Shown: positions 25,101-32,956, counted from the first letter of the stretch. The stretch is DNA of 64,000 nt from an uncultured Pelagimonas sp. (GCF_947498515.1 NZ_CANMKO010000002.1:186001-250000); one strand, 5' to 3'. Numbers and translations are program-made. The notes: generated by a model from the letters alone, not told the origin.

Positions 25101-25658
25101 CATCGGAGACAGGCCTTCGCCCGGCTCCCCCGCTTCGGTATCATCGCCATCATCAAGATCGATGGTTTCCATGCCGCTGATTTCACGCGGTGCGTCCGAC
25201 GATTTTGGCGCAGCAGGCTGCTCCGCCGCAGCCTCGGGCGCAGGAATAGCGACCGGCTCATCCTTGGCTTCATCGGGTTTGGTGTCCGACGTCTTGGGCT
25301 TGCGACGCGAGCGTGACCGCGAGCGTTTGGGCTTTTCGCGTTCTTCATCCTCTTCCGCCGCCGCAGCGGCCAAAGCGGCCTCTTCTTCCATCAAAGCCTG
25401 GCGATCCGCGACAGGAATCTGATAGTAATCGGGGTGAATCTCCGAAAACGCCAGGAAACCATGTCGGTTTCCACCATAATCCACAAAGGCCGCTTGCAGC
25501 GAGGGTTCAACCCGCGTGACCTTTGCCAGATAGATATTGCCAGCTAGCTGGCGCTTGTTTTCTGATTCAAAATCGAATTCCTCGACCTTGTTTCCGTCCA
25601 CCACCACAACGCGTGTCTCTTCCGCGTGGGTGGCATCGATAAGCATTTTCTTAGCCAT
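22104..25658 (-). CDS. rne: Ribonuclease E
   Basis: 1184 residues from MAKKMLIDATHAEETR (ATG ending at 25658); the open frame upstream to 26045 is not homologous. The S1 domain begins near residue 35 (GNIYLAKVTRVEPSLQAAFVDYG) but is interrupted from about 85 to 470 by an acidic, Ala/Glu/Pro-rich insertion, after which S1 and 5'-sensor resume at RRYKIQEVIKVRQ. DNase I-like catalytic carboxylates lie in AIDVNSGR and VIDFIDMDERK, and the Zn-link is CPACHGTG. The C-terminal 300 residues are low-complexity with Arg-rich patches (KKRRRRRRRK), ending RRGWWSLGR, typical of degradosome scaffolds. It initiates mRNA decay and rRNA/tRNA processing. Confidence 0.95.
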   Translation of the reverse strand: MAKKMLIDATHAEETRVVVVDGNKVEEFDFESENKRQLAGNIYLAKVTRVEPSLQAAFVDYGGNRHGFLAFSEIHPDYYQIPVADRQALMEEEAALAAAAAEEDEEREKPKRSRSRSRRKPKTSDTKPDEAKDEPVAIPAPEAAAEQPAAPKSSDAPREISGMETIDLDDGDDTEAGEPGEGLSPMETVHEVPVAEPIDSVEGVESEEVSEAAPAEEAEPEAVAVEEVTETPVVAEVEAPVAEEPTQEAVAEVSPVDDTVVAAVDQPAEAETSDEADTPKRPIAADSDDKPVIVSADPSEVNDTPAADEPVAETSPETVADTGEAAEAASDVSADPVEDAPIADTAEAVAPTEAEAQTDDVVVDTEAAPEAEQAPDSEGQTAQPEVSDTLVEDTPVEDAVEKPAEPEVSEQAADAAVAPKADAKAEDERKDAAETPDAAAATGDEDDKPKAKAKASDRDASIESVADDDTEEEIRPRRKPRPRRYKIQEVIKVRQILLVQVVKEERGNKGAALTTYLSLAGRYCVLMPNTARGGGISRKITNAADRSKLKSIANEIDVPKGAGLIIRTAGAKRTKTEIKRDYEYLQRLWEQIRELTLKSTAPAKIYEEGDLIKRSIRDLYNREIDEVFVEGERGYRIAKDFMKMIMPSHAKNVKNYNEAMPLFARYQVESYLGGMFNPTVQLKSGGYIVIGVTEALVAIDVNSGRATKEGSIEDTATKTNLEAAEEVARQLRLRDLAGLIVIDFIDMDERKNNAAVEKRIKDKLKTDRARIQVGRISGFGLMEMSRQRLRPGMIEATTQPCPACHGTGLIRSDDNMALQVLRQIEEEGVRRRSREVLVKCPVSIANYLMNQKREHIAQIETRYGMSVRIEGDPHLVAPDFSMEKFKVATRVVPVATAPVVSVDTSLMDMIDEEAEADAIEDAEVIERTEKPEATETGEDGQPKKRRRRRRRKSSKSREEGGEGMDAEKPAEDKPEGEVQDAGEVKTDGEAAPVDGSEGEEKPKKRRTRRSRSRKKSTETGEVKGDEAASEADAKAAEDAPAETASKDATADTSDAKAEVVAEAPEAQADAPAKEPVAVEPEVAPTPEAPQADVVDTTDAKPKRARTRRKASDVIASVVSASEPVAQDAAKDGETSVEAQPEAAASEAPAEPAAETAPVAEPASPAGDASQEAKPKRRGWWSLGR

Positions 25659-26562
25659 GTTTTCCGTGTGCACGCGGCCGATCCCCTGTTTGACAAGGAG
25701 TGTTCCGCCGGGGGTATCCCCGCGGTCACCCCTGGCGGTGCAGAGGTTCGGTAGGCGTGGCTTGTAAGGGCGAGCATAGGCGCGCGGGCATGGCGGTGCG
25801 ATGTCGCCCCGTCTCGATGCCTCATATATGTCGCGCGCTTCATCGCGTTTCTTCTCCGACGCTCGGCCCTCCTGATACAGGAGGCGGCGCCCATTCAAGG
25901 CCCGTCGCTTTTGGCGGTCCGGGCACAGTTCATTGGCCTTACGGCCCAATCGGTCTGCTTTGGGGGTCAGCGACATGCTGATCAGGGTCCAAAACAGCGA
26001 AACTCTCTGGCGGTCTGCGTGGCACACGCGCCTATCATGCAACATAAAGGTAGGTCTGTGGAAAAGACAATGGGCAAAATCACGTCATAGCAGGCTCAAA
26101 CGCCGATTTGATCGCGGATGGTACGACTGGGTGCATAAAATCTTTTGCAAAAAGATTTGCAAATTCCATACATGGAATTTTTCACCCAGCCATCAAAGAC
26201 ACCACCACCCAAACCAGCTTTGCAAAAAACGCGCCAGAACGCAAAACGCACCGCTCACCCCTCGTTTTCGAGCGAAAAGCCTTCAGCCAACGAGAGCAGC
26301 GATCCTTTGGCAGAAACGCTCAAACTGCAATGACCACCAACAGCCCTTTCACGACATTCGTGCGAAGCCCGGTTTTGAGCCGCTGCAATCGCAAAAAACT
26401 GGGTGGATTTGCCGAAACCGGGCATATAGTGCTCGTCCAAACATCAAGGAGAAACTGCGCTGGCATAGAAGAACAGTGAAGCGCAGAAAGCGAGCTCTTC
26501 AGAGTAACACAAGCATTCTCTAAACTCTGAGCACCCTGTCAAAACGCGTCTGGATTAAACAT
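25659..26562. other. rne leader and gene-free region
   Basis: The first part must contain the rne promoter and 5' leader; RNase E leaders are usually long and structured because the enzyme regulates its own mRNA. The rest (about 26.05-26.56 kb) has open frames on both strands but none with a family resemblance, good start or consistent codon bias. The one clear structure is the palindrome at 26161-26180. Confidence 0.4.
26161..26180. repeat. 20-bp near-perfect palindrome
   Basis: AAATTCCAT (26161-26169), two central bases AC, ATGGAATTT (26172-26180). Plus-strand transcripts would have the stem followed by TTTC. It could be a binding site or a weak terminator; it stands alone in gene-free DNA. 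Confidence 0.5.
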
Positions 26563-26863
26563 TTAAATTTTACCATTCAGTTTCGATAGAATGCTTTCAA
26601 CTTCTCTTTTGTATTTCTCATATGGCTCATGTTTTCTAAGGTAGGGACTCAAATAGGAAAGTGCTCAAGGACATGATTGAGAGAAGAGATTGAAACCCGA
26701 TTTTTGAAACATGAGGCATGGGTTCAAGGTAGTGCTCAGCCAGCTTTCTTTAAGCTTCCTTTGACCAAGAAGAGTGCGAGACAACCTCATAAGCCAAACC
26801 CAAGTCGTTACCACCTGCAGGCAAATTATGAACAAGCCAGCTAGCGGAATCCATACTAGACAT
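26563..26863 (-). pseudogene. Decayed small gene (one nonsense codon, one frameshift), family unknown
   Basis: Reading from an ATG ending at 26863: MSSMDSASWLVHNLPAGGN, then DLGLAYEVVSHSSWSKEA, an in-frame TAA, RKLAEHYLEPMPHVSKIGFQ, SLLSIMSLSTFL, then a frame change to PYLRKHEPYEKYKREVESIL and SKLNGKI before a stop at 26563. The three pieces follow one another with protein-like composition, which is unlikely for random frames, so I read it as a gene of about 100 codons that has lost function. I do not recognise the family. It lies among IS remnants. Confidence 0.45.
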
Positions 26864-26984
26864 TTCTCATATTTTTTTTGAGAATTTCCCTTGTCTCGTC
26901 CCTCATTTCTTTCACTTCTCAAAACGGAATGAGCTTGTCAATCGGAAGCCCTGATTGCGATGCTAGACTGTTAGGAGGAGTGTA

Positions 26985-27092
26985 ATGTCCAAAGGCAGCC
27001 CAAAGCCGACGTCAAAACAAACCCACCGCAAAAGACGCTCTCAAGGCTACTTAGAGTTCGGAATTTTGTTTTCTCACTTCTGCCAAAATTGA
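26985..27092 (+). CDS. Possible 35-residue ORF with strong ribosome-binding site
   Basis: The ATG at 26985 is preceded by TTAGGAGGAGTGTA, one of the best Shine-Dalgarno sequences in this region. It encodes MSKGSPKPTSKQTHRKRRSQ and a short hydrophobic tail before TGA. The product would be very basic. Its 3' end overlaps the end of the opposite-strand membrane protein gene. It may be a real micro-protein or the surviving start of a deleted gene; no family recognised. Confidence 0.25.
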   Translation: MSKGSPKPTSKQTHRKRRSQGYLEFGILFSHFCQN

Positions 27093-27266
27093 GGCCAACG
27101 CTAAAAAGATCAGACTAACCGCGATGATCGATACGTTGGAATCTAGATTTCTATCTGCCCCTGCGTATCGCCGCACGGCTTCAGCATCAGCGAACAGTTT
27201 GATCGCAGCATTGAACATGGCGATCACGATGCCAAACCATCCAAGAATTCTCAAAATCAGTACCAC
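27051..27266 (-). CDS. Small two-helix membrane protein, unknown function
   Basis: 71 residues from a GTG ending at 27266, chosen because GAGGAG lies nine bases upstream and the hydrophobic helix starts right there (VLILRILGWFGIVIAMFNAA). A polar loop KLFADAEAVRRYAGADRNLD connects to a second helix, SIIAVSLIFLALASILAEV, and a charged tail. The layout suggests an inner-membrane hairpin protein. The longer frame to 27320 has no ribosome-binding site. No family recognised; it sits in a region of element remnants and could be cargo of one of them. Confidence 0.5.
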   Translation of the reverse strand: MVLILRILGWFGIVIAMFNAAIKLFADAEAVRRYAGADRNLDSNVSIIAVSLIFLALASILAEVRKQNSEL

Positions 27267-27341
27267 AATCAATTTCTCCTCAAAGTTTTCTAAACATGGA
27301 CCTCCGGGCATTTCTCGCAACCGAAAGGCTGCAGCCAGCCT

Positions 27342-27505
27342 ATTCTGTTGAAAAACTCACCTTCCGATAAAACGCAGCCAGAATTTAGAACAAGTGTTTT
27401 GTGAGCGCGCCACTGGCAGACAGAATTCTCAGAAAGACCCACCGACGGGACAGTGTTCCTCTGATGCGCATGCTACTGGCCAAACTCCGGGTTTTTCAAC
27501 AGAAT
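27342..27505. mobile_element. 164-bp MITE-like element sharing ends with the IS1182-like element at 38-39.6 kb
   Basis: ATTCTGTTGAAAAACTC (27342-27358) and its inverted copy GGGTTTTTCAACAGAAT (27489-27505; one mismatch in 17) bound 164 bp with no coding capacity. The same sequence, GAGTTTTTCAACAGAAT, is the right end of the IS element at 39575-39591, and the next 15 or so bases inside also resemble it. It is therefore either a non-autonomous derivative or an internally deleted copy. Confidence 0.65.
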
Positions 27506-27639
27506 GAGCCCTCAGCGGACCTTGGATCAAGCTGTCCACTCTGAGGCGCAGTCTCCTGAAAGCAAACGATTATCAATCCTGCAGAAATTCAATGGCTCAG
27601 ATGGCAGTCACGTGGACTTTTCCTGCAGCGCGCCACAAA

Positions 27640-27960
27640 GTTGAACTGTAGCAAAACCTCGGGTACCCCTCATTTTCAATGGGGATCGGCTCTAGAGCTA
27701 ACGCGGCCATTTTCAGGTTCGTGGCGGGTGTTATGCCGCCAATGCCCATGTTGGGTCGTTCATTGTGTAAGTCCACAGCCATTGTTCACCGACAACCGTT
27801 CCAACCAGTCTGCATTTGTCTCGTTCTCATCACTCAGCACTGGACTGCAACGATAACACGTCTCGCTGATCTTAAATGCTCGGCTGGCCAGCGCGATGCT
27901 GATCCCGTGATCTGTGACCGCATTCATGGCCACCTCCCGCCTCCGTCCCTCACGGGACAT
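27640..27960 (-). pseudogene. IS3-family transposase OrfB, internally deleted
   Basis: The N-terminal part reads EGRRREVAMNAVTDHGISIA, ASRAFKISETCYR and SDENETNADWLERLSVN, matching the start of IS3 OrfB proteins. Immediately after, in another frame, comes a short WLWTY-like stretch and LHNERPNMGIGGITPATNLK, the family's C-terminus. About 600 bases between, with the DDE residues, have been deleted at about 27765-27790. The reading then continues past the usual end without the normal stop. Confidence 0.85.
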
Positions 27961-27989
27961 TGCAGGGCAATGCCCTGGCGGGCAGTGGA

Positions 27990-28223
27990 CGGCCTTAGCG
28001 CTTTTTCGAGCGCCTGCTCAGGTTCTCTCGGACCAATGGCGGACAAAAGCTCGCTCTCAGACATCAAAGACGCATCCATACCGCCAAACGTCGCCCGCCA
28101 TTTAAAGAAACTCGCGCTGCTCATCCCATGCTCTCGGCACAGTTTAGAAACTGGCACACCGCCCTCTGCTTGCTTCAGGATCGCCATGATCTGCGCGTCG
28201 CTGTATCATCCGTTCTTCATTCC
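27990..28223 (-). pseudogene. IS3-family transposase OrfA remnant
   Basis: After an ATG ending at 28223 with an AGGAGG upstream, the frame reads MKNG, an in-frame TGA, YSDAQIMAILKQAEGGVPVS, KLCREHGMSSASFFKWRATF and GGMDASLMSE, the helix-turn-helix of IS3 OrfA. Beyond that the leucine-zipper part is degenerate (LLSAIGPREPEQALEKAL). The stop probably arose from CGA to TGA. Not functional. Confidence 0.8.
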
Positions 28224-28388
28224 AAACCTCCTCAGATATCGTGCCGAGAAAATTCTACTTTTGAACACCACTAATTTCGGCGGGATTACCCCACAACCTA
28301 GATAAGCCCAACGCCCTCTTAGCTTTATCCGCCTTTGGCCCCCAGAACCCTGACGACAAACGCGGTTACAAGGCAATGCAAACAGGTT

Positions 28389-29042
28389 TTATCTCCCCCA
28401 GGGGCAGAGTGCTTCGACCTGTTGGCGACCAAGTTTATTCAATGTTTTTATGTTATCGATATAAATCTTCTCGGGGTCCGAAACATGAGCGAGGACTTTG
28501 GTCATCTGATCTTGACGCAGAAGATGTATGGTTGGATAGGGCGAGCGATTGGTAAAGTGGCTAAGATCGTCCGCGTCCACTCCCTCAAATTGATATTGGG
28601 GATGGAAGGATGCTAATTGCACGTGCTCTGTTAGCTCTGCTTGATCCAATAGCTGCTCAAACCATTCGAGCAAGTCGAGGTAATCACCGAAATCACCTAG
28701 ACCTTTGGTAAACATAAGCAAACTAGTGGCAATGTCATTTTCGTTGGTCCCGAGCAGGCGCTGTAACTCAGCCACGAAGAACAGCTTTAGTTGTGCATCG
28801 TCGGTTGCATCACAGACAGCATAAAAGACTTGGTCTCGGGCTATAACGCTAGAGGAAAATGGGCATAGATTTAGTCCCACTACCATTTCTTCAAGCCATC
28901 GACGGGTGTTATTGACCACGTCTTGATGAGCTATTGATAGCGTCTTTGGGTCAAACTTATTGATACGATAAATCCTTTCTTGTTTGACTAACTCTGAGCC
29001 TGTTCTGCTCATATTTTCATTTTTTTCAGAAGCCAAAACCAT
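28389..29042 (-). CDS. DUF1415 family protein
   Basis: 217 residues (or 207 from an ATG ending at 29012). Conserved DUF1415 segments are all present: WLEEMVVGLNLCPFSSSV near the start, LLMFTKGLGDFGDYLDLLEW, VQLASFHPQYQFEGV and HFTNRSPYPTIHLLRQDQM, ending with PEKIYIDNIKTLNKLG. The family is found mainly in gammaproteobacteria and marine bacteria, with no known biochemical function; the conserved Cys in GLNLCPF and the His/Asp segments hint at an enzyme. It stands alone beside IS remnants, so horizontal acquisition is plausible. Start choice is uncertain. Confidence 0.85.
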   Translation of the reverse strand: MVLASEKNENMSRTGSELVKQERIYRINKFDPKTLSIAHQDVVNNTRRWLEEMVVGLNLCPFSSSVIARDQVFYAVCDATDDAQLKLFFVAELQRLLGTNENDIATSLLMFTKGLGDFGDYLDLLEWFEQLLDQAELTEHVQLASFHPQYQFEGVDADDLSHFTNRSPYPTIHLLRQDQMTKVLAHVSDPEKIYIDNIKTLNKLGRQQVEALCPWGR

Positions 29043-29270
29043 CGTCTCGGCGCAAACACAACCGCCTATTGTGTCATACCATCCCCCGCCATTGGCAAGC
29101 AGTCCTTAGCGGTCTTCTGACACTACCCCTAAATGCTGCGGTCGCAAGGTCGCACTCAGCTCGGCGTTTTGCTGTTCGAACAACTCGCTCAGGGGCTCTA
29201 TCAAAAGACTATAAACAGTATTGGCAAGCAAGAGTCCGACGTCCTTTCGCAACTGCATTGCAGGCAAGTC

Positions 29271-30038
29271 TTAGAACTTGCCTGAATTACCCCACGCCTC
29301 GCGGGGGCTGATCTCTTCTTCGTTCATCCAATGTTCGATGATTTTACCATCCGCGACACGGTAGAGATCGAAGACGGCAATATCCTTGCCTTGCGCATGG
29401 CGCTTGCCATAAGTCACCACAAAGTCGCCCTGACCCATGAGGTGAAAAAGCATTTCGTACGACCCTGATTCATCAGATGAAACCCATTTGGCAAGACCTG
29501 CCCGGCCAGCACCGATCGTAAATGCGTGTTGGATGATTTCGTCGGACACAAAGTCTGGGATTTTGCTGATCTCGCCTTCCTGAAGCACTTGTTTTGTATA
29601 CTCAAGAACCAAGGCTTTGCTGGCGTCTGTGTTAGCTGTCTTATCGACATCACGCGCGCCTGACACCATATCCTCACCAGAAGCACTGTCCTTTGTGTAG
29701 GCCATAATTGTGTCCCAGTGCTCTAAGATCAGCCCATCGGGATCGGTGTAAAACATGTCCATCGTGACCCACTGTGCCGCGCCGTCGTTCAGCGATTGGT
29801 AAGCGCTACAAAAAACCCACGGGCCGTCTTCGAAAATGCGAATGATCTCAATTTCGCGCTTTGGGTTGCGTTCTACGAACGGTTCGAAAAAAGCCAAGAA
29901 ACCTTCGGCACCGTTTCCTACACCTGTCGAATGCTGGGTATAGCGATGTCCTGTGTACTTTTGCACGGCCTCGCGCGCATGTCCGCCTGCGATCCCTTCA
30001 AGGTAAATCGCCGCTACGTTATCCATTCCCTGCCCCAT
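29271..30038 (-). CDS. Protein with two SnoaL-like (NTF2-fold) domains
   Basis: 255 residues. Both halves have the same plan: AAIYLEGIAGGHAREAVQKY...YTQHSTGVGNGAEGF...VFCSAYQ...MDMFYTDPDGLILEHWD, and then KALVLEYTKQVLQEGEISKI...IIQHAFTIGAGRAGL...VVTYGKRH...FDLYRVADGKIIEHWM. Each ends with the EHWD/EHWM strand typical of SnoaL-like polyketide-cyclase-fold proteins. It is thus a tandem duplication in one chain. The fold includes cyclases, isomerases and binding proteins; no catalytic role can be assigned. Cytoplasmic, no signal peptide. Confidence 0.78.
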   Translation of the reverse strand: MGQGMDNVAAIYLEGIAGGHAREAVQKYTGHRYTQHSTGVGNGAEGFLAFFEPFVERNPKREIEIIRIFEDGPWVFCSAYQSLNDGAAQWVTMDMFYTDPDGLILEHWDTIMAYTKDSASGEDMVSGARDVDKTANTDASKALVLEYTKQVLQEGEISKIPDFVSDEIIQHAFTIGAGRAGLAKWVSSDESGSYEMLFHLMGQGDFVVTYGKRHAQGKDIAVFDLYRVADGKIIEHWMNEEEISPREAWGNSGKF

Positions 30039-30263
30039 ATTCGCCGTCCTATTGGTTTGTGATCAAAGTGAATTCAGGCTTGCGCCACATAAAGAAGGTG
30101 GCGAAAGCCGTGACTATTGACAGGCTGGGCTTGCTTTTGAGCAGCCAAAAGTGACAGAAATTCCGCACCTGAAGGGATCGCTAGCTGCGAATGCCACAGC
30201 AGTAATTTAGCAAGCCCACCTTCTCCAATGCGTCCGTTCAGCCGCCCTACGATAGCACCGGTT

Positions 30264-31241
30264 TTACTCTTCGGGCCAGATTTCCGCCCAATCCTGGGCC
30301 ATATCGGCAAAATGCCAACCTAGGCCGGGTCCTTCGTCAAGGCCGCGGTTCAAGACACCGATGTGCCCCTCGCGGTCATAGGCCCATTCCCGATCTGCAT
30401 CCGTATGATGGACCAATAGGCCAAAGGACGGGCCTTCGCCGGATGTGGTCCATTCCAACATCTGAAAATCGCCGTCAGAGTTGCCGCCAGCGAAAATTGG
30501 CCGCTTGCCGATATGGTGGTTGATGGCGACTGGCTTGCCGGCTTTGTCGTCGTTAAAAAAGAGATCGGGCTTTTTCATCAGCACGGGTGCGCCATCGCCG
30601 ACGACATATTCCGAGACAAGCGAAGAGCCAATGACCTGATTAACAGGGATGTTATAGGCATCCTCTGACAAAACTCGGATGAAATCGATACCGCCACCAG
30701 AGACGATGTAGGTCGCAAAATCCTCGTCGCGCAGGTAACTCAGCAATTCCAGCATCGGTTGATAGATCATCTCAGTATAGGGCCTGCCCGTTGTCGGGTG
30801 GGACGCCTCGTCGAGCCATTGGGCAACTGAGGATTTGAAATCAGCAACGCTCATACCGGTATGCGCCGCGGCCAGCACTTCAAGCAGCCCCTCTTTACCA
30901 CTCGCCAAGAGCGCTCCGATGTCACCGGCGGCTGCGGCCTTTAGGGCGTCCGAGGTCAGCTCGGATGCATCCATTTTCTTGACCTGGTCGATCGCAAACA
31001 GGATCTGAAAATAACCCGGCTGTTCGGTCCAGAGCGTCCCGTCATTGTCAAAGACTGCGATCCGGTCGTCCGGCGTGACATATTTTTTTGACTCCGGATC
31101 AGTCACCGCATCGACGAACGCAATAATGGCGGATTTTGTCTCACCGGAATTCCACGACGGCAGTGGGTCGGCGGCCAAGGACGTCGCCATTACGGTTGCG
31201 ATAATAGCAGTCATGGTTGTGGTACTGGTTTGAAAAATCAT
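30264..31241 (-). CDS. Exported HAD-superfamily phosphatase
   Basis: About 325 residues from the ATG ending at 31241; a TTG ten codons upstream is the other option. The N-terminus (MIFQTSTTTMTAIIATVMAT) is a signal peptide with cleavage near LAA-DP. The catalytic motif is VFDNDGTLW, in which the nucleophile Asp is followed by N rather than V/M, then motif II in YIVSGGGIDF and motif IV in GGNSDGDFQML. It resembles the phosphoserine-phosphatase-like HAD proteins. It would dephosphorylate an unknown compound in the periplasm. Confidence 0.8.
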   Translation of the reverse strand: MIFQTSTTTMTAIIATVMATSLAADPLPSWNSGETKSAIIAFVDAVTDPESKKYVTPDDRIAVFDNDGTLWTEQPGYFQILFAIDQVKKMDASELTSDALKAAAAGDIGALLASGKEGLLEVLAAAHTGMSVADFKSSVAQWLDEASHPTTGRPYTEMIYQPMLELLSYLRDEDFATYIVSGGGIDFIRVLSEDAYNIPVNQVIGSSLVSEYVVGDGAPVLMKKPDLFFNDDKAGKPVAINHHIGKRPIFAGGNSDGDFQMLEWTTSGEGPSFGLLVHHTDADREWAYDREGHIGVLNRGLDEGPGLGWHFADMAQDWAEIWPEE

Positions 31242-31341
31242 CTCGTTAACTTTCTGTAAGGTCGGCGGCAAGTTTTAGTGCCGTCCATGGCTTTGTTACA
31301 CAAATCGGGGGCTGAACGCATTTCCCCTTTCCCGAACGGGC

Positions 31342-31527
31342 TTATCCTACAGGCTCTGTGACAGGTATGCCAAACGCGGAGTAGCGATTGAGCACAGCGA
31401 CACGGATCTGATTTTCCGCAACGTGCCATTCGAAGTCCCGCGCCAACGCGGACGTACACGATACGTGTAACATCTCGCGCATCAAAGGTATTGTGAGGGC
31501 GGGCAGAAACGTCGATGTTGCAACCAT
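31342..31527 (-). pseudogene. Possible C-terminal gene fragment, family not recognised
   Basis: A 61-codon minus-strand frame between the HAD gene and the MFS gene: ...LHVSCTSALARDFEWHVAEN, QIRVAVLNRYSAFGIPVTEP, VG, stop. The composition and ending are protein-like, but the N-terminal part overlaps the MFS gene start and there is no ribosome-binding site. It may be the tail of a truncated gene or mobile element. I make no functional claim. Confidence 0.2.
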
Positions 31528-32806
31528 GGCAACTGAAACAGAGTTTTCCTTCGAAGCGCTAACCGGTTCGGCACAACGGCATATTCGGGTGTTCCAGCTG
31601 CACCAGTTTCTTGACCGTTTTGCGATGGGTTTGACGGTTGCTGTTGTTGCTCTTGCGTTAACTGACCGGGGTATGGACCTCTTTCAAATCTCGCTTCTCT
31701 TCGGGGTCTACTCGCTCACGACGATGGCGATGGAGCTGCCGTTTGGTGGCCTCGCCGACAGTATTGGTCGCAAGCCTGTCTTTTTGACGGCGGTCGTCGC
31801 CAGCTTGGTGTCACTCGCTCTCTTTCTCTCAACCAGCGATTTCCACGTTCTCGCTCTTTCATTTGCATTCATCGGTTTTGGGCGCGCGCTGCGATCAGGC
31901 ACGCTTGATGCTTGGTTTGTCGAAACGTTCAAGGCCCTAGCGCCGAATGTGGATGTCCAGCCCGCTCTGGCCAAAGCACAATGGGCTAACGCCGTAGGGT
32001 TGGCCATTGGTGCCATTCTCGGGGGGATTCTGCCTGATCTATTGGGCGAGGTCGCAAAAAGCCTCGGGGTCGGCATCTATGATGTGTCCTATGTGGCAAG
32101 CTTCATAGTCATGTTAGGTGTGTTTATCTTTACGATGTTCGCCATTATCGAAACACCGCGCCCCTTGAACGCCGCGGCTCTCATTCACGGCCTTGCCAAT
32201 GTCCCAGTCGTGATCAAGGACGCGAGCCTTTTGGTTCTCAAACATCCCACTCTGTCGGTATTGCTAGCGGCGTTGGCGCTCTTTTTGATGGCAACAAATC
32301 CGGTCGAAGTGATCTGGCCGACCCATGCAAAACCCATGTTGGACGAGCGTTACGCAAACACCGTCATCGGTGTTGTCACTGCGACGTATTTCTTCTCCAT
32401 AGCTTTTGGCGCGTCTCTGTCTCCGCACATCAGCCGGATGTTTAAGCGGCGTCACGCCATAACGCTGACTGCGAGTTTCGCTTGCTTGGCAACCGTTCAG
32501 ATCGCATTGGCGCTGCAAAGCAGTATCATCGGCTTTGCGACTGTATTCGTTCTGTATTCTGTAATCCTTGGTGTTAGTGAAACGCCAGCCAGCAGCATTC
32601 TGCATCGCTGTGTAGACGACCATCATCGGTCGACCATGCTCTCTCTGAGGTCGCTGATACAACAGCTGGGGGCCGCATTGGGTCTTGTTCTGGCCGGAAC
32701 TATCGCTGAAATCTACTCTACGCCTATCGCGTGGATTGTCGGTGCGGTGTTTCTATTCATTGCGGTGATACTGATCTTGGTGTTGGTCAGACGACTGGCC
32801 GAATAA
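31493..32806 (+). CDS. Major facilitator superfamily transporter
   Basis: 437 residues with 12 hydrophobic segments. The MFS loop between helices 2 and 3 is GGLADSIGRKPVFL (G-x-x-x-D-x-x-G-R-K). Helix 5 region SFAFIGFGRALRSGTLDAWFVETFKAL and the cytoplasmic middle loop are typical of drug/metabolite antiporters without a clear subfamily. I start at the GTG at 31493, which follows AAAGG; an ATG at 31526 (MATETEFSF) is a good alternative but has no visible ribosome-binding site. It is divergent from the HAD phosphatase gene. The substrate is unknown. Confidence 0.85.
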   Translation: MRAGRNVDVATMATETEFSFEALTGSAQRHIRVFQLHQFLDRFAMGLTVAVVALALTDRGMDLFQISLLFGVYSLTTMAMELPFGGLADSIGRKPVFLTAVVASLVSLALFLSTSDFHVLALSFAFIGFGRALRSGTLDAWFVETFKALAPNVDVQPALAKAQWANAVGLAIGAILGGILPDLLGEVAKSLGVGIYDVSYVASFIVMLGVFIFTMFAIIETPRPLNAAALIHGLANVPVVIKDASLLVLKHPTLSVLLAALALFLMATNPVEVIWPTHAKPMLDERYANTVIGVVTATYFFSIAFGASLSPHISRMFKRRHAITLTASFACLATVQIALALQSSIIGFATVFVLYSVILGVSETPASSILHRCVDDHHRSTMLSLRSLIQQLGAALGLVLAGTIAEIYSTPIAWIVGAVFLFIAVILILVLVRRLAE

Positions 32807-32956
32807 GCTGGCAACTGAGATTTAGGCACTGCGCAGCGTCGGGTGCATTTGCGCTCTTTTACAGACTTCGGAGGAGGTGACGCACCGCGTGGTATTGTGT
32901 CTGGGGCAACGCCTGGTTGTCGTTGTGGGAGGGCTTGGCGGATCGGAGGATCAGTC

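Larger units (their letters stand above)
27597..28275 (-). mobile_element. IS3-family insertion sequence remnant
   Basis: Minus strand, in order: an end-like sequence around 28247-28275, a partial orfA (28187 down to about 28000), the start of orfB (27960 to about 27780) and the end of orfB (27782 down to about 27700). The middle of orfB, which includes most of the DDE domain, is missing, so the element cannot transpose by itself. The left boundary is approximate. Confidence 0.8.

Noticed and set aside
25933-26523. 196-codon plus-strand frame upstream of rne
   Set aside because: Composition is His/Arg/Lys-rich and irregular, without hydrophobic core patterns; probably non-coding.
29043-29270. 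Search for a tRNA or small RNA near GTTCGAACAACTCG between DUF1415 and the SnoaL-like gene
   Set aside because: A T-loop-like string is present but no acceptor or anticodon stems can be drawn around it.
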